Shown in pieces: positions 1 to 11,802 of a stretch of DNA of 64,000 nucleotides. The stretch is from Pseudomonas sp. RIT623. GTDB lineage: Bacteria; Pseudomonadota; Gammaproteobacteria; Pseudomonadales; Pseudomonadaceae. Within the stretch, counting starts at the first letter, position 1; every line of letters starts with the position of its first letter. Where the stretch lies: positions 1-64,000 of the forward strand of contig NZ_SOZA01000004.1 of NCBI RefSeq assembly GCF_004519305.1, in the 5' to 3' direction. The notes under the pieces are model-generated. The model ran no database searches. It worked only from the letters and a program-made list of their open reading frames with translations, and was not told the origin of the DNA. A program made the position numbers and the translations under genes.

Positions 1-145
1 CTCAAGGAGTTTCGCGTTCCGTTGTCGCTGGAAGTGGGGCGCATTATAAGGGGATCTGGAAGCGCGTCAACCTTTAATTTCAATATTTTCAAATAATTAG
101 CGAAAGGGCCGCCAGGGGCCCGCCACAAGCCTTGCAGCGCCTAGC

Positions 146-177
146 AGATCGAGCGCCGCGCGGGCGGCGCTCGATCT
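146..177. repeat. Perfect 14-bp inverted repeat
   Basis: The arm AGATCGAGCGCCGC at 146-159 is exactly complementary to 164-177, with loop GCGG. No U-tract follows on either strand, so it is not a standard intrinsic terminator. It may be a dispersed hairpin repeat or the end of a transcript from outside the window. Confidence 0.6.
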
Positions 178-318
178 CATAGGCGCTGAATGCCTAACGG
201 CGGACACCCCTCACCACAAACACAACCTCCAGACGGACACCTCTCAACACCAAAACCCTCTCCCGACAGGCACCTCTTAACCCCAACACCTCTATATAGA
301 CAACCACCCCCAAAAACA

Positions 319-348
319 AAGCGGGGAGGCCTACCGGCCTCCCCGCTT
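319..348 (-). terminator. Rho-independent terminator of tyrS
   Basis: A 13-bp stem (319-331 with 336-348) and a 4-base loop lie 25 bases beyond the tyrS stop. Read on the minus strand the stem is followed by TGTTTTTGG, a U-rich tail, so it terminates tyrS. Confidence 0.85.
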
Positions 349-372
349 CTATATAGCTACACCACCAGCCAA

Positions 373-1572
373 TCACTCAGCCTTGAGGCTGACCCGGCCA
401 AACGCCTTCTTGCCCGCCTGGCACACATGGGTCGCACCCAGCCCAAACATGAAGTCACGATCCACCACCGCACCATCAACCTTCACCGCCCCCGCGCTCA
501 GCAGATCCCGCGCCTGCGCCGAGTTCTTCACCAGGCCAGCCCGGTTCAACACCGCAGCGATCGGCAGGTCTTCAGCCGCAGCGACCTCAATCTCCGGCAG
601 GTCCTCCGGCAGCTCGCCTTCCTTCATACGATTGCCCGCGGCACGGTGCGCATTGACCGCCGCTTCTTCACCATGGAAGCGCGCGACGATCTCCTCGGCC
701 AGCTTGATCTTGATATCCCGTGGGTTGGCGCCCTTCTCGACATCCGCACGGAACTGCTCGATCTCTTCCATGGAGCGGAAGCTCAGCAATTCGAAGTAGC
801 GCCACATCAGCGTATCCGGAATCGATACCAGCTTGCCGTACATCACCCCTGGCGCTTCCTGGATGCCGACATAATTGCCCAGCGACTTGGACATCTTCTT
901 CACACCATCCAAGCCCTCGAGCAGGGGCATGGTGACGATGTTCTGCGCCTCCTGGCCGTAGGAGCGCTGCAACTCACGCCCCATCAGCAGGTTGAACTTC
1001 TGGTCGGTACCGCCCAGCTCGACATCGGCCTTGAGCGCCACGGAGTCATAGCCCTGCACCAGCGGATAAAGGAACTCATGGATCGCGATCGGCTGGTTGC
1101 TGCTGTAACGCTTATCGAAGTCGTCACGCTCGAGCATGCGCGCAACCGTGTACTGCGACGCCAGACGAATGAAATCAGCCGGGGTCAGCTGGTCCATCCA
1201 GGTGGAGTTGAACGCGACCTCGGTCTTGGCCGGGTCGAGAATCTTGAACACCTGCTGCTTGTAGGTCTCGGCGTTGTCCAGCACCTGCTCACGGGTCAGC
1301 GGCGGACGGGTGGCACTTTTGCCGCTCGGGTCGCCGATCATGCCGGTGAAGTCACCAATCAGGAAAATGACCTGGTGGCCCAGCTCCTGGAACTGGCGCA
1401 GCTTGTTGATCAGCACCGTGTGCCCCAGGTGCAGGTCAGGCGCGGTTGGATCGAAGCCCGCTTTAATGCGCAGCGGTTGGCCGCGCTTGAGCTTCTCCAC
1501 CAGTTCCGACTCGACCAATACCTCTTCCGCACCGCGCTTGATAAGCGCCAGCTGCTCTTCAACCGACTTCAT
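373..1572 (-). CDS. tyrS: Tyrosyl-tRNA synthetase
   Basis: A 399-residue class I aminoacyl-tRNA synthetase that charges tRNA-Tyr in the cytoplasm. The HIGH-type motif HLGH is at residues 48-51 and the KMSKS loop at 226-230. The [12 protein letters not shown] segment (about 73-84) is typical of this bacterial TyrRS branch. The C-terminal 60 or so residues form an S4 RNA-binding domain. I chose the ATG giving [14 protein letters not shown]; a start 15 codons upstream would add non-conserved sequence. The gene stands alone, divergent from the murein endopeptidase gene, and ends at a strong terminator. Confidence 0.96.
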   Translation of the reverse strand: MKSVEEQLALIKRGAEEVLVESELVEKLKRGQPLRIKAGFDPTAPDLHLGHTVLINKLRQFQELGHQVIFLIGDFTGMIGDPSGKSATRPPLTREQVLDNAETYKQQVFKILDPAKTEVAFNSTWMDQLTPADFIRLASQYTVARMLERDDFDKRYSSNQPIAIHEFLYPLVQGYDSVALKADVELGGTDQKFNLLMGRELQRSYGQEAQNIVTMPLLEGLDGVKKMSKSLGNYVGIQEAPGVMYGKLVSIPDTLMWRYFELLSFRSMEEIEQFRADVEKGANPRDIKIKLAEEIVARFHGEEAAVNAHRAAGNRMKEGELPEDLPEIEVAAAEDLPIAAVLNRAGLVKNSAQARDLLSAGAVKVDGAVVDRDFMFGLGATHVCQAGKKAFGRVSLKAE

Positions 1573-1726
1573 AGACAGACCCGCAAGGCTCAGATTCAAG
1601 GGGAGCCAACCATACAAGATCGGCCATCAAATACAAGTTTCGCAAAGGAATGTGACCCGAACGGCGTGCCGCGGCGTCTACGCGCCCTTGCGCGAAAATG
1701 GATTTGGTTATATTTTATACAGTTAT

Positions 1727-1794
1727 TTCATCTTCATCATGTCATTCATCTTTTCCATTTCATTTTTCATTCACTTTTCAAAGTCACCTTACCT
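1727..1794 (+). promoter_or_regulatory. Pyrimidine-rich leader without Shine-Dalgarno
   Basis: The 60-70 bases before the endopeptidase ATG consist mostly of TCAT/TTTC units. They contain no GGA or GAGG-like ribosome-binding site. An AT-rich block just upstream (about 1705-1726, ttggttatattttatacag) is a plausible -10 region. This is a low-confidence regulatory call; S1-dependent initiation is one possible reading. Confidence 0.35.
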
Positions 1795-4306
<2,512 letters not shown>

Positions 4307-4320
4307 GCCCTCACCCGCAG

Positions 4321-4358
4321 AATGCAAAACGCCGCGCAATAGCGCGGCGTTTTGCATT
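4321..4358. terminator. Bidirectional terminator between anmK and erpA
   Basis: A perfect 17-bp stem (4321-4337 with 4342-4358) with loop AATA lies between the converging ends of anmK and erpA. The outer arms supply A/T-rich flanks in both directions, so it can serve both genes. Confidence 0.85.
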
Positions 4359-4370
4359 ACAGCCAGCCGA

Positions 4371-4721
4371 TCAGATCGAGAACGACGAACCGCAACCGCA
4401 GGTGGTGGTGGCGTTTGGGTTCTTGATCACGAAGCGCGAACCTTCCAGGCCTTCCTGGTAGTCCACTTCGGCGCCAGCCAGGTATTGGTAGCTCATCGGA
4501 TCGACCACCAGCGCCACGCCTTCGCGCTCGACGATGGTGTCGTCGTCGGCGACGTCTTCATCGAAGGTGAAACCGTACTGGAAGCCCGAGCAACCGCCGC
4601 CGGTCACGAAGACGCGCAGCTTCAGGCGATCATTGCCCTCTTCGCTGACCAGGGTCTTGACCTTGTGCGCGGCCCCGGGGGTGAACTCCAAAGCCGTGGG
4701 GGTGAAGGTTTCGACGCTCAT
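4371..4721 (-). CDS. erpA: A-type iron-sulfur cluster carrier/insertion protein
   Basis: A 116-residue HesB/IscA-family protein that delivers Fe-S clusters to apo-proteins. The three cluster-ligating cysteines are visible: C44 in [10 protein letters not shown], and C108 and C110 in TTCGCGSS near the C-terminus. The acidic insert and length fit ErpA rather than IscA. The start is the ATG giving [13 protein letters not shown]; an extension upstream looks non-conserved. It is monocistronic on the minus strand, with argC further upstream. Confidence 0.92.
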   Translation of the reverse strand: MSVETFTPTALEFTPGAAHKVKTLVSEEGNDRLKLRVFVTGGGCSGFQYGFTFDEDVADDDTIVEREGVALVVDPMSYQYLAGAEVDYQEGLEGSRFVIKNPNATTTCGCGSSFSI

Positions 4722-4804
4722 GTTGATTCTCCCGGCGCAATGCCGCCATAAAACTCGATGGGGCGTATTATCCGCTTGTCCGAGAAAATCGGTCAACAAT
4801 ACGA

Positions 4805-4874
4805 AAGCTGCAAGTGACAAGCTACAAGCTGCAAGCCAATCGCAACACGATCACTTGCAGCTTGGGCCTTGCAG
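4805..4874. repeat. AGCTGCAAG/CTTGCAGCT inverted repeat
   Basis: The 13-base arm AAGCTGCAAGTGA (4805-4817) is perfectly inverted at 4851-4863. Extra AAGCTACAAGCTGCAAG and CTTGCAGCT units lie between and after the arms. It sits between the argC stop and the erpA start on the minus strand and may act as the argC terminator. A related element is at 42027-42058. Confidence 0.65.
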
Positions 4875-4887
4875 CTCAGCGCCGCTC

Positions 4888-5922
4888 TTAAGGCAGCAGA
4901 CCGGCGTGGGACAGGCCCATGCGCTCGTCGAGGCCGAACAGGATGTTGAGGTTCTGCACCGCCTGGCCCGACGCGCCCTTGACCAGGTTGTCGATCACCG
5001 ACAGCACCACCACCAGGTCACCGCCTTGAGGCCGGTGCACGGCGATACGGCAAACGTTGGCACCGCGCACGCTGCGGGTTTCCGGGTGGCTACCGGCCGG
5101 CATCACGTCGACGAACGGTTCATTGCCATAGCGCTTCTCGAACAACGCCTGCAGGTCGACCGAGGTATCGGCGACCGTCGCGTACAGGGTGGCATGAATG
5201 CCACGGATCATCGGCGTCAGGTGCGGCACGAAGGTCAGGCCAATTTCCTTGCCCGCCGCCTGGCGCAGGCCCTGGCTGATTTCTGGCAGATGCCGATGAC
5301 CCTTGACGGCGTAGGCCTTCATGCTCTCCCCGGCTTCGCAGAACAGCGAACCGACCGCAGCGCCACGCCCGGCGCCGCTGACGCCCGACTTGCAGTCGGC
5401 GATCAGCCGCGATGGGTCGGCCAAACCGGCCTCCAGTAGCGGCAGCAAACCCAACTGGGTGGCGGTCGGGTAGCAGCCGGGCACGGCGATCAGGCGCGCC
5501 TGGCGGATCTTCTCGCGGTTCACTTCCGGCAGGCCGTAGACCGCATCCTTGAGTAGCTCAGGCGCGCCGTGGGGCTGGCCGTACCACTTGCCCCATTCGT
5601 TGGCGTCCTGCAGGCGGAAGTCCGCCGACAGGTCGATGACCTTGGTGCCAGCGGCCAGCAGTTCACCGGCCAGGGCATGAGCCACGCCATGGGGGGTGGC
5701 GAAGAACACCACGTCGCAAGCGGCGAGGGCCTTGCTGTCCGGCACACTGAAGGCCAGGCCGTCGTAGTGGCCACGCAGGTTCGGGTACATGTCGGCAACC
5801 GCCACGCCCGCCTCGGAGCGCGAAGTGATCACCGCCACCTCGGCCTGTGGGTGCTGCGCCAGCAGACGCAGCAGTTCGACACCGGTGTACCCTGTGCCGC
5901 CGACGATACCGACCTTGATCAT
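4888..5922 (-). CDS. argC: N-acetyl-gamma-glutamyl-phosphate reductase
   Basis: A 344-residue NADPH-dependent reductase, third step of arginine synthesis. The N-terminus has the Rossmann motif [17 protein letters not shown]. The catalytic cysteine is C150 in [24 protein letters not shown] and HRHLPEI are conserved segments of the catalytic domain. The length matches the bacterial type-1 family. The gene is alone, divergent from hemJ across 140 bases. Confidence 0.96.
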   Translation of the reverse strand: MIKVGIVGGTGYTGVELLRLLAQHPQAEVAVITSRSEAGVAVADMYPNLRGHYDGLAFSVPDSKALAACDVVFFATPHGVAHALAGELLAAGTKVIDLSADFRLQDANEWGKWYGQPHGAPELLKDAVYGLPEVNREKIRQARLIAVPGCYPTATQLGLLPLLEAGLADPSRLIADCKSGVSGAGRGAAVGSLFCEAGESMKAYAVKGHRHLPEISQGLRQAAGKEIGLTFVPHLTPMIRGIHATLYATVADTSVDLQALFEKRYGNEPFVDVMPAGSHPETRSVRGANVCRIAVHRPQGGDLVVVLSVIDNLVKGASGQAVQNLNILFGLDERMGLSHAGLLP

Positions 5923-6062
5923 GACACTTGCCCCTTATCAACCAGTCCACTGGAAAGCGCACGATAATAGGGGCGCCGAGCGCCTGTAACAACTCTTCGG
6001 ATGACCCTTCGGGCCCTTGGCCTCTACTATCTGACGACCGTGAAAACCTGAAGGAACCCTCC

Positions 6063-6488
6063 ATGCTCTATCTATGGATCAAGGCGCTGCACATCGTCAG
6101 CGTGGTCTGCTGGTTCGCCGGCCTGTTCTACCTGCCACGCCTGTTCGTCTACCACGCCCAGAGCCAGGACAGCATCAGCCTCGAACGCTTCATCACCATG
6201 GAGCGCAAGCTGTATCGCGGCATCATGAACCCAGCAATGATCGCCACCTATGTGTTCGGCGGCTGGATGCTGTATCTCAACCCGGGCTGGCTGAGCCAAG
6301 GCTGGCTGCATGCCAAGCTGACCCTGGTCGCCGTGCTTACCGTTTACCATCACATGTGCGGCGCCCAGCGCAAACGCTTCGCCGCTGGCACCAATACCCG
6401 CAGCCATGTCTACTATCGCTGGTTCAACGAAGCCCCGGTGCTGATTTTGCTGGGTATCGCAATTTTGGTGGTGGTCAAGCCGTTCTAA
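6063..6488 (+). CDS. hemJ: Protoporphyrinogen IX oxidase, HemJ type
   Basis: A 141-residue integral membrane protein with about four hydrophobic segments. It matches the HemJ/UPF0093 family, which oxidises protoporphyrinogen IX to protoporphyrin IX in heme synthesis. The conserved histidine in LWIKALHIVSVVCWFAGLFY and the ERKLYRGIMNPAM segment are typical. The start is the ATG after AAGGAACCCTCC, a good ribosome-binding site; upstream in-frame sequence is not conserved-looking. The nitronate monooxygenase gene follows after 31 bases. Confidence 0.9.
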   Translation: MLYLWIKALHIVSVVCWFAGLFYLPRLFVYHAQSQDSISLERFITMERKLYRGIMNPAMIATYVFGGWMLYLNPGWLSQGWLHAKLTLVAVLTVYHHMCGAQRKRFAAGTNTRSHVYYRWFNEAPVLILLGIAILVVVKPF

Positions 6489-6519
6489 GGGTAACCCGTC
6501 ATTTACAAGGAGTTTCACC

Positions 6520-7473
6520 ATGTCCCTGCCCGCGTCGCTACAACATCTGCGCTTGCCCCTGGTGGCCGCGCCGATGTTCCTGATCTCCAACCCCGCACTG
6601 GTCCTGGCCTGCTGCGCCAATGGCGTGGTCGGGAGTTTCCCGGCCCTCAACCAGCGCGACAGCGCGGGCTTCAAGGCCTGGCTCGAAGAGATCGAGGCAG
6701 GGCTGGCGAAACTGGACCAACCAGCGCCCTACGCCGTGAACCTGATCGTGCATGCGAGCAACCCCCGCCTGCAGGCCGACCTGGCCTTGTGCGTCGAGCA
6801 CCGGGTACCGATCGTCATCACCAGCCTGGGCGCGGTGAAGGAAGTGGTCGATGCCGTGCACGGCTATGGTGGCCTGGTGTTCCATGACGTGACTACCCGC
6901 CGACACGCCGAGAAGGCCGCCGAAGCTGGAGTAGACGGCCTAATCGCCGTGGCGGCGGGCGCAGGCGGCCATGCCGGCAGCTGGAGCCCGCTGGCGCTGC
7001 TGGCCGAGATCCGTCAGTTCTTCGACAAGACCGTGCTGCTGTCGGGCTGCCTCAACCACGGCCATGAGCTGCTGGCCGCCCAGGTACTGGGTGCCGACCT
7101 CGGCTACATGGGCACGCGCCTGATCGCCACCCGCGAAAGCCAGGCCCAGGACGCGTACAAACAGATGATCCTAGGCGCCAAAGCCGCCGATGTGGTACTG
7201 ACCCCGGCAGTCTCTGGCATCCCCGCCAGCTTCCTGCGCCAGAGCCTGGAACAGGCCGGCTACGACCAGGCGACGCTCAAGGGCAACCACGAGGCCGGCA
7301 AGCTCAAGCCGATCGGCGACGAGGCCAAGGCCTGGAAGACCATCTGGTCGGCGGGACAGGGGGTTGGTGAGATCAACGACCTGCCCAGCATCGCCGAGCT
7401 GGTCGAGCGCCTGAGCGGCGAGTATCGCGCGGCGCTGGAGCGTACCCAGCAGCTGCGCAGCAACGTCTTGTAG
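6520..7473 (+). CDS. Nitronate monooxygenase (2-nitropropane dioxygenase family)
   Basis: A 317-residue FMN-dependent TIM-barrel protein. It starts LRLPLVAAPMFLISNPALV, the flavin-binding entry of the NMO family. AAGAGGHAGSWSPLALLAEI (about 145-164) matches the phosphate/flavin-binding loop and its conserved histidine. LGADLGYMGTRLIATRES is another family signature. Such enzymes detoxify propionate-3-nitronate and related nitronates, but the natural substrate here is unknown. A clear AAGGAG ribosome-binding site precedes the ATG. Confidence 0.85.
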   Translation: MSLPASLQHLRLPLVAAPMFLISNPALVLACCANGVVGSFPALNQRDSAGFKAWLEEIEAGLAKLDQPAPYAVNLIVHASNPRLQADLALCVEHRVPIVITSLGAVKEVVDAVHGYGGLVFHDVTTRRHAEKAAEAGVDGLIAVAAGAGGHAGSWSPLALLAEIRQFFDKTVLLSGCLNHGHELLAAQVLGADLGYMGTRLIATRESQAQDAYKQMILGAKAADVVLTPAVSGIPASFLRQSLEQAGYDQATLKGNHEAGKLKPIGDEAKAWKTIWSAGQGVGEINDLPSIAELVERLSGEYRAALERTQQLRSNVL

Positions 7474-7524
7474 CAAAGCGGCCAGGCTGTACACTAGGCG
7501 CCCCTCACGCCCCAGGAGCCTTGC

Positions 7525-8301
7525 ATGACCCGTTACGCCTTGATCACCGGTGCTTCCAGCGGCCTGGGCCTGGCCCTGGCGGAAGCTCTGGCACGGCGCG
7601 GGCGCAACTTGATCCTGGTGGCGCGCCAGCGCGAGACGCTGGAGCCGGTGGCCATCGAACTGACCCAGCGCTTCGGCGTCGAGGTGCTGTTCCGGGCCTG
7701 CGACCTCAGCCAGCCCCTACGCCTGTCAGGCTTCGTCCTGGAACTGGAGGAAGGTGAGCGGCGCATCGACCTGCTGGTCAACTGCGCCGGGCAGCGTACG
7801 TATGGGCCGTTCCTGGCCCATGAGTGGGCCGACGAGCAGGACCTGCTGGAAGTCAACATCCTGGCCCTGAGCCGGCTGTGCCACGCCATCGGCAACCTGA
7901 TGGCAATCCAGGGGGGTGGGCAGATCCTCAATATCGCCGGCCTGGCGGGTGTCGCTCCCGGGCCGTGGATGGCCGCCTATGCCGCCAGCAAGGCCTATGT
8001 ACTGAGTTTTTCCGAGGCACTGCGTGAAGAGCTGCGCCGTACCGGCATCAAAGTCTCAGTGTTGTGTCCGGGCCCGGTACGCTCCTCGAAACGCCCCATT
8101 CCCCGTCTTGACGCCAGCAGCCCCAGCCCCGAGGAGATCGCCCTGTACACCGTGCGCGCCCTGGACAAGAACCGCGCGCTGATCCTGCCTGGGCGCCGCA
8201 ACCGCTGGCTGGCCTTCGCCCCACGCCTGCTGCCGCGCTGGCTGACACGCAAGCTCGCCGGGAGGATCCACCGCCGCTATTGCCCCGCCGGCCTGGAATA
8301 A
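7525..8301 (+). CDS. Short-chain dehydrogenase/reductase family protein
   Basis: A 258-residue SDR oxidoreductase. The cofactor motif TGASSGLG is at residues 8-15. The catalytic YxxxK appears as YAASKAYVLSFSEAL around residue 152, and NCAGQRTYGPF is the NAG-type motif. The C-terminal basic tail (RNRWLAFAPRLLPRWLTRKL) resembles SDRs of the DltE type, which may associate with membranes. The substrate cannot be told from sequence. It lies in a run of plus-strand genes but has no clear functional tie to its neighbours. Confidence 0.8.
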   Translation: MTRYALITGASSGLGLALAEALARRGRNLILVARQRETLEPVAIELTQRFGVEVLFRACDLSQPLRLSGFVLELEEGERRIDLLVNCAGQRTYGPFLAHEWADEQDLLEVNILALSRLCHAIGNLMAIQGGGQILNIAGLAGVAPGPWMAAYAASKAYVLSFSEALREELRRTGIKVSVLCPGPVRSSKRPIPRLDASSPSPEEIALYTVRALDKNRALILPGRRNRWLAFAPRLLPRWLTRKLAGRIHRRYCPAGLE

Positions 8302-8364
8302 GCACTGGGCGAGCGCCCCTTGCCTCAGTACACTCGGGCCCATACTCACCATGGAGCACGTGCT

Positions 8365-8703
8365 GTGGACGATTTATTCCTCAAAATCATCAACCGGGAA
8401 ATCCCGGCGGATATCATCTACGAAGACGAGCAGATCCTCGCGTTCAAGGATATCGCCCCCGCGGCGCCGGTTCATTTTCTGGTCATCCCCAAGAAGCACA
8501 TCCGCACCCTCAACGACCTGACCGAAGAGGACAAGGCCCTGGCCGGGCACATCCTGTTCACCGCCCAGCGCCTGGCTGTCGAGCAAGGCTGCGAGGAAGG
8601 CTTCCGTGTGGTCATGAACTGCAACCCGAAAGGCGGCCAGACCGTCTACCACATCCATATGCACGTGCTTGGCCAGCGCCAGATGAACTGGCCGCCGGGC
8701 TGA
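8365..8703 (+). CDS. hinT: HIT family purine nucleoside phosphoramidase
   Basis: A 112-residue HIT protein that hydrolyses adenosine 5'-phosphoramidates. The histidine-triad motif VYHIHMHVLG is near the C-terminus, and the N-terminal DDLFLKIINREIPADIIYED is typical of bacterial HinT. The start is a GTG preceded by GGAG; an ATG at 8351 is out of frame and the longer in-frame start is not conserved. coq7 follows after 66 bases. Confidence 0.93.
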   Translation: MDDLFLKIINREIPADIIYEDEQILAFKDIAPAAPVHFLVIPKKHIRTLNDLTEEDKALAGHILFTAQRLAVEQGCEEGFRVVMNCNPKGGQTVYHIHMHVLGQRQMNWPPG

Positions 8704-8769
8704 CCCAAGGCAAGCTCCACCCGGACGATTGAGGTAGACTGTCGGGCATCACTTCAGCGGAGGTGCCCG

Positions 8770-9417
8770 ATGGCTACCGAACGTCACTACTCGCCGCTCG
8801 ACCGCTTGTTGCTGCAGGCCGATACCGCCATGCGCACCTTGCTGCCCTTCAGCGGCCAACCCGCCCGCCCTTCACCGGCCATCGTCCAGCCGGACGCCGA
8901 ACTCGACGAGCAACAGGCCCGCCATGTTGCCGGCCTGATGCGTATCAACCATACCGGCGAAGTTTGCGCCCAGGCGCTGTACCAGGGCCAGGCCCTGACC
9001 GCCAAGCTGCCCCAGGTGCGCAAGGCCATGGAGCACGCGGCGGAAGAAGAAATCGACCACCTGGCCTGGTGCGAACAACGCATCCGCCAGCTCAATAGCC
9101 ACCCCAGCGTGCTCAATCCGCTGTTCTATGGCATGTCGTTCGGCATCGGCGCCCTCGCCGGCCTGGTCAGCGACAAGGTCAGCCTGGGCTTTGTCGCAGC
9201 CACCGAACACCAGGTGTGCAAGCATCTGGACGAACACCTGGAACAAATCCCTGAAAGCGACGGCAAGTCCCGGGCGATTCTCGAACAGATGCGCGTCGAC
9301 GAAGAGCATCATGCCGAGTCAGCCCTTGAAGCCGGCGGTTATCGCTTCCCGGCACCGGTGCGCTTTGGCATGAGCCTGCTGGCCAAGGTCATGACCAAGA
9401 GCACCTACCGCATCTGA
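8770..9417 (+). CDS. coq7: 2-polyprenyl-3-methyl-6-methoxy-1,4-benzoquinone monooxygenase
   Basis: A 215-residue non-heme di-iron hydroxylase of ubiquinone synthesis (Coq7 family). The carboxylate/histidine ligands are visible in [28 protein letters not shown], and [14 protein letters not shown] near the C-terminus. The N-terminal 65 residues are the extension seen in bacterial Coq7. A GGAGG site precedes the ATG. Pseudomonads use this enzyme in the hydroxylation role filled by UbiF in E. coli. It is probably cotranscribed with the membrane protein gene 10 bases downstream. Confidence 0.95.
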   Translation: MATERHYSPLDRLLLQADTAMRTLLPFSGQPARPSPAIVQPDAELDEQQARHVAGLMRINHTGEVCAQALYQGQALTAKLPQVRKAMEHAAEEEIDHLAWCEQRIRQLNSHPSVLNPLFYGMSFGIGALAGLVSDKVSLGFVAATEHQVCKHLDEHLEQIPESDGKSRAILEQMRVDEEHHAESALEAGGYRFPAPVRFGMSLLAKVMTKSTYRI

Positions 9418-9427
9418 GGAACACCGG

Positions 9428-10468
9428 ATGGATCGCTTCGACGCCAAGGACCTGGCACGCGCCGTAAGCGCAGGTATTCTGCAGCCCGGCCAGGACCAAG
9501 CCCTGCTGGACTTCCTGCGCCGCCAGCCCCAGGCTGGCGGCAGCTTCCAGCTGGCCCATGTCGCCTTCTACTTCGGCGCCTTGCTGATCATGGGCGCCAT
9601 GGGCTGGTTGCTCACCGAAGCCTGGATGACCCTTGGCGACGGCGCGCTGCTGGCCATCGCCATGGTCTATATCGGCGGCATCACCCTGTTCGCCCTGTCG
9701 ATGCAACGCCGCGGCCAACCCATCGCTGCCGGGGTGCTGGGCGCCGTGGCGGTGAGCATCGTGCCGCTGGCGGTGTTCGCCATCGAGCGATTGGCCGGCT
9801 GGTGGCCGCTGGATGATGCACAGGGTGACTATCACCACTACTACACCTACGTGCAGGGCGGTTGGCTGGCGATGGAAGCGGCGACGGTACTGGCCGGCCT
9901 GCTGATGCTGCGGTTGATTCCCTTCCCGTTCATCGTCATGCCGATTGCCGTGGCACTCTGGTTCATGTCCATGGACCTGAGCGAATGGTTCTACGGCGAT
10001 GTGTTCAGTTGGGAGCAACGCCGCACGGTGTCGCTGTGGTTCGGCCTTGGCCTGCTGCTGGTATTCGTCGTGATCGACGGGCGCACCGAGCGGGACTATG
10101 CCTTCTGGGGCTATCTCGCCGGACTGACGGCGTTCTGGGGCGGGCTGACCTTGCTCGACAGCGCCAGCGAGTGGGGCAAGTTCCTGTACTGCCTGATCAA
10201 CCTGGGGCTGATGGGCCTGGCGGTGCTACTGCGCCGACCGCTGTTCATGGTGTTCGGGGCGATGGGGGTGGCGGCTTACCTCGGCTACCTGTCGTACGAA
10301 GTGTTCGCCGACTCGCTGTTGTTCCCCGTCGTGTTGACCCTGATCGGCCTGGGCGTGATCGTGCTGGGGGTGCAGTACCAGAAGCGCCGCGAGCGGCTCA
10401 GCGAGTCACTGCAGGCAAAGCTGCCACAGTGGCTACAGGCAGCGTTGCCGGCATTGCGTCGCGGATAG
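9428..10468 (+). CDS. Multi-spanning membrane protein, DUF2157-like
   Basis: A 346-residue inner-membrane protein of unknown function. The N-terminal 45 residues are soluble (MDRFDAKDLARAVSAGILQPGQ), reminiscent of the DUF2157 start. About eight to nine hydrophobic helices follow from residue 45 to 315, and the tail is basic (QKRRERLSESL). It begins 10 bases after coq7, so cotranscription is likely, though a role in quinone metabolism would be guesswork. A REP pair follows the stop. Confidence 0.65.
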   Translation: MDRFDAKDLARAVSAGILQPGQDQALLDFLRRQPQAGGSFQLAHVAFYFGALLIMGAMGWLLTEAWMTLGDGALLAIAMVYIGGITLFALSMQRRGQPIAAGVLGAVAVSIVPLAVFAIERLAGWWPLDDAQGDYHHYYTYVQGGWLAMEAATVLAGLLMLRLIPFPFIVMPIAVALWFMSMDLSEWFYGDVFSWEQRRTVSLWFGLGLLLVFVVIDGRTERDYAFWGYLAGLTAFWGGLTLLDSASEWGKFLYCLINLGLMGLAVLLRRPLFMVFGAMGVAAYLGYLSYEVFADSLLFPVVLTLIGLGVIVLGVQYQKRRERLSESLQAKLPQWLQAALPALRRG

Positions 10469-10479
10469 ACGCCATCACC

Positions 10480-10537
10480 GGGCAAGCCCGCGCCCACGAC
10501 TGTCCGTGCAGCAGGCAGCGTGGGCGCAGGCTTGCCC
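10480..10537. repeat. Inverted REP pair
   Basis: GGGCAAGCCCGCGCCCACG (10480-10498) is inverted at 10519-10537 with one mismatch. This is a classic P. putida REP pair between two convergent genes and probably works as a bidirectional transcript end. Confidence 0.8.
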
Positions 10538-10547
10538 CGCGTTCGTC

Positions 10548-10970
10548 TCAACCCAGTTCGACAATCTCGTAGCCGTGGCTGATTTCCACGCCGGCACGCT
10601 CGAGCATGATTGACGCCGAGCAGTACTTCTCGGCCGACAGCTCTACCGCGCGCTTGACCTGCGCCTCTTTCAGCCCGCGCCCTTTGACCACGAAGTTCAT
10701 GTGGATCTTGGTGAACACCTTCGGGTCTTCACTGGCACGCTCGGCCTCGAGGAAGGCTTCGCAGCTTTCCACCGCCTGGCGCGATTTCTTCAGGATGCTC
10801 ACCACATCGAAACTGCTGCAGCCGCCCAGGCCCAGCAGCAGCATTTCCATCGGACGCACACCGAGGTTGCGGCCTCCGGCTTCGGGCGGGCCGTCCATGA
10901 CCACGACATGGCCGCTCCCCGACTCGCCGAGGAACATCGCTTCACCGGCCCACTGGATGCGTGCCTTCAT
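10548..10970 (-). CDS. OsmC family protein (YhfA-like)
   Basis: A 140-residue OsmC/Ohr-fold protein. One conserved cysteine is C51 in [17 protein letters not shown] and the second is in [16 protein letters not shown], the redox pair of the family. Family members reduce organic hydroperoxides, but the YhfA subgroup has no firm substrate. It lies immediately upstream of and divergent from vfr/crp, the same neighbourhood as yhfA-crp in E. coli, which supports the subgroup call. Confidence 0.85.
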   Translation of the reverse strand: MKARIQWAGEAMFLGESGSGHVVVMDGPPEAGGRNLGVRPMEMLLLGLGGCSSFDVVSILKKSRQAVESCEAFLEAERASEDPKVFTKIHMNFVVKGRGLKEAQVKRAVELSAEKYCSASIMLERAGVEISHGYEIVELG

Positions 10971-11157
10971 CTATCCGGACTCCAAATGCGTAAAAGGGTG
11001 TCAGCTTAGACCTTGCGGCGCCGTCGGAAAAGCTCAAGCCGTGGCGCTTTTGTGCCGATGCAGGGTGAAGTGTCTGATAAGCTGGCGCCAAACGACTGGC
11101 GCCAACCGCCAGACGATCTATAAAAAGCCAATGCGTAGCATCGAACAGGATTTCGTG

Positions 11158-11802
11158 ATGGTCTCCTCAGCCCTGCCACCCAAGATCAAGAACATCGACA
11201 AGTTGCTGGCCCACTGCCAACGCCGCCGCTATGCCGCCAAAAGCAGCATCATCTGCGCCGGTGATAGGGCCGAGACGCTGTCGTTCATCGTCAAGGGCTC
11301 GGTGACCATCCTGATCGAGGACGACGACGGTCACGAAATGATCATCGCCTACCTCAACAGCGGTGATTTCTTTGGCGAACTGGGCCTGTTCGAGCCAGCC
11401 GGCCAGGAGCAGCAACGCAGCGCCTGGGTACGGGCCAAGAGCGAATGCGAGGTGGCCGAGATCAGCTACGACAAGTTTCGCGAGCTGGCCCGCCAGGATC
11501 CGGAGATCCTCTATGCCCTTGGCAGCCAAATGGCCCAGCGCCTGCGCAACACCACACGCAAGGTCGGCGATCTGGCGTTCTTCGACGTCACCGGCCGCGT
11601 CGCCCGCTGCCTGCTCGACCTGTGCAAGCAACCCGATGCCATGACCCACCCCGATGGCATGCAGATCAAAATCACCCGCCAGGAAATCGGTCGTATCGTC
11701 GGTTGTTCACGGGAGATGGTCGGCCGCGTCCTCAAGGACCTCGAGGAGCGTAGCCTGGTGCAGGTCAAAGGCAAGACCATGGTGGTCTACGGCACCCGTT
11801 AA
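11158..11802 (+). CDS. vfr: cAMP-responsive regulator Vfr/Crp
   Basis: A 214-residue CRP-family transcription factor. The cyclic-nucleotide pocket is visible as [12 protein letters not shown] (about 67-78) and [18 protein letters not shown]. The C-terminal helix-turn-helix is [28 protein letters not shown]. The start at [20 protein letters not shown] gives exactly the length I recall for P. aeruginosa Vfr. An in-frame ATG nine codons upstream is possible but less likely. In P. putida the orthologue is called Crp and binds cAMP very tightly. Its stop overlaps that of the convergent ligase-like gene. Confidence 0.93.
   Translation: MVSSALPPKIKNIDKLLAHCQRRRYAAKSSIICAGDRAETLSFIVKGSVTILIEDDDGHEMIIAYLNSGDFFGELGLFEPAGQEQQRSAWVRAKSECEVAEISYDKFRELARQDPEILYALGSQMAQRLRNTTRKVGDLAFFDVTGRVARCLLDLCKQPDAMTHPDGMQIKITRQEIGRIVGCSREMVGRVLKDLEERSLVQVKGKTMVVYGTR

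Larger units (their letters stand above)
1..372. other. Non-coding left edge beyond tyrS
   Basis: I see no credible gene here. The first 110 bases include an AT-rich tract (about 73-105) that could belong to a promoter or to the flank of an operon outside the window. Positions 146-177 form a perfect 14-bp inverted repeat with a 4-base loop, with no T-run on either side. It resembles GATCGAGCGCCGC hairpins that I recall as recurrent in P. putida genomes. The tyrS terminator occupies 319-348. An open frame on the plus strand runs through this stretch and antisense to tyrS, but it has no protein-like features. Confidence 0.5.

Noticed and set aside
190..1794. Long plus-strand open frame extending the murein endopeptidase upstream
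   Set aside because: It runs antisense to tyrS through GC-rich codons and has no protein features; homology places the real start at 1795.
10480..10537. REP hairpins as CRISPR repeats
   Set aside because: They occur as isolated inverted pairs at scattered gene ends, with no regular spacer array.
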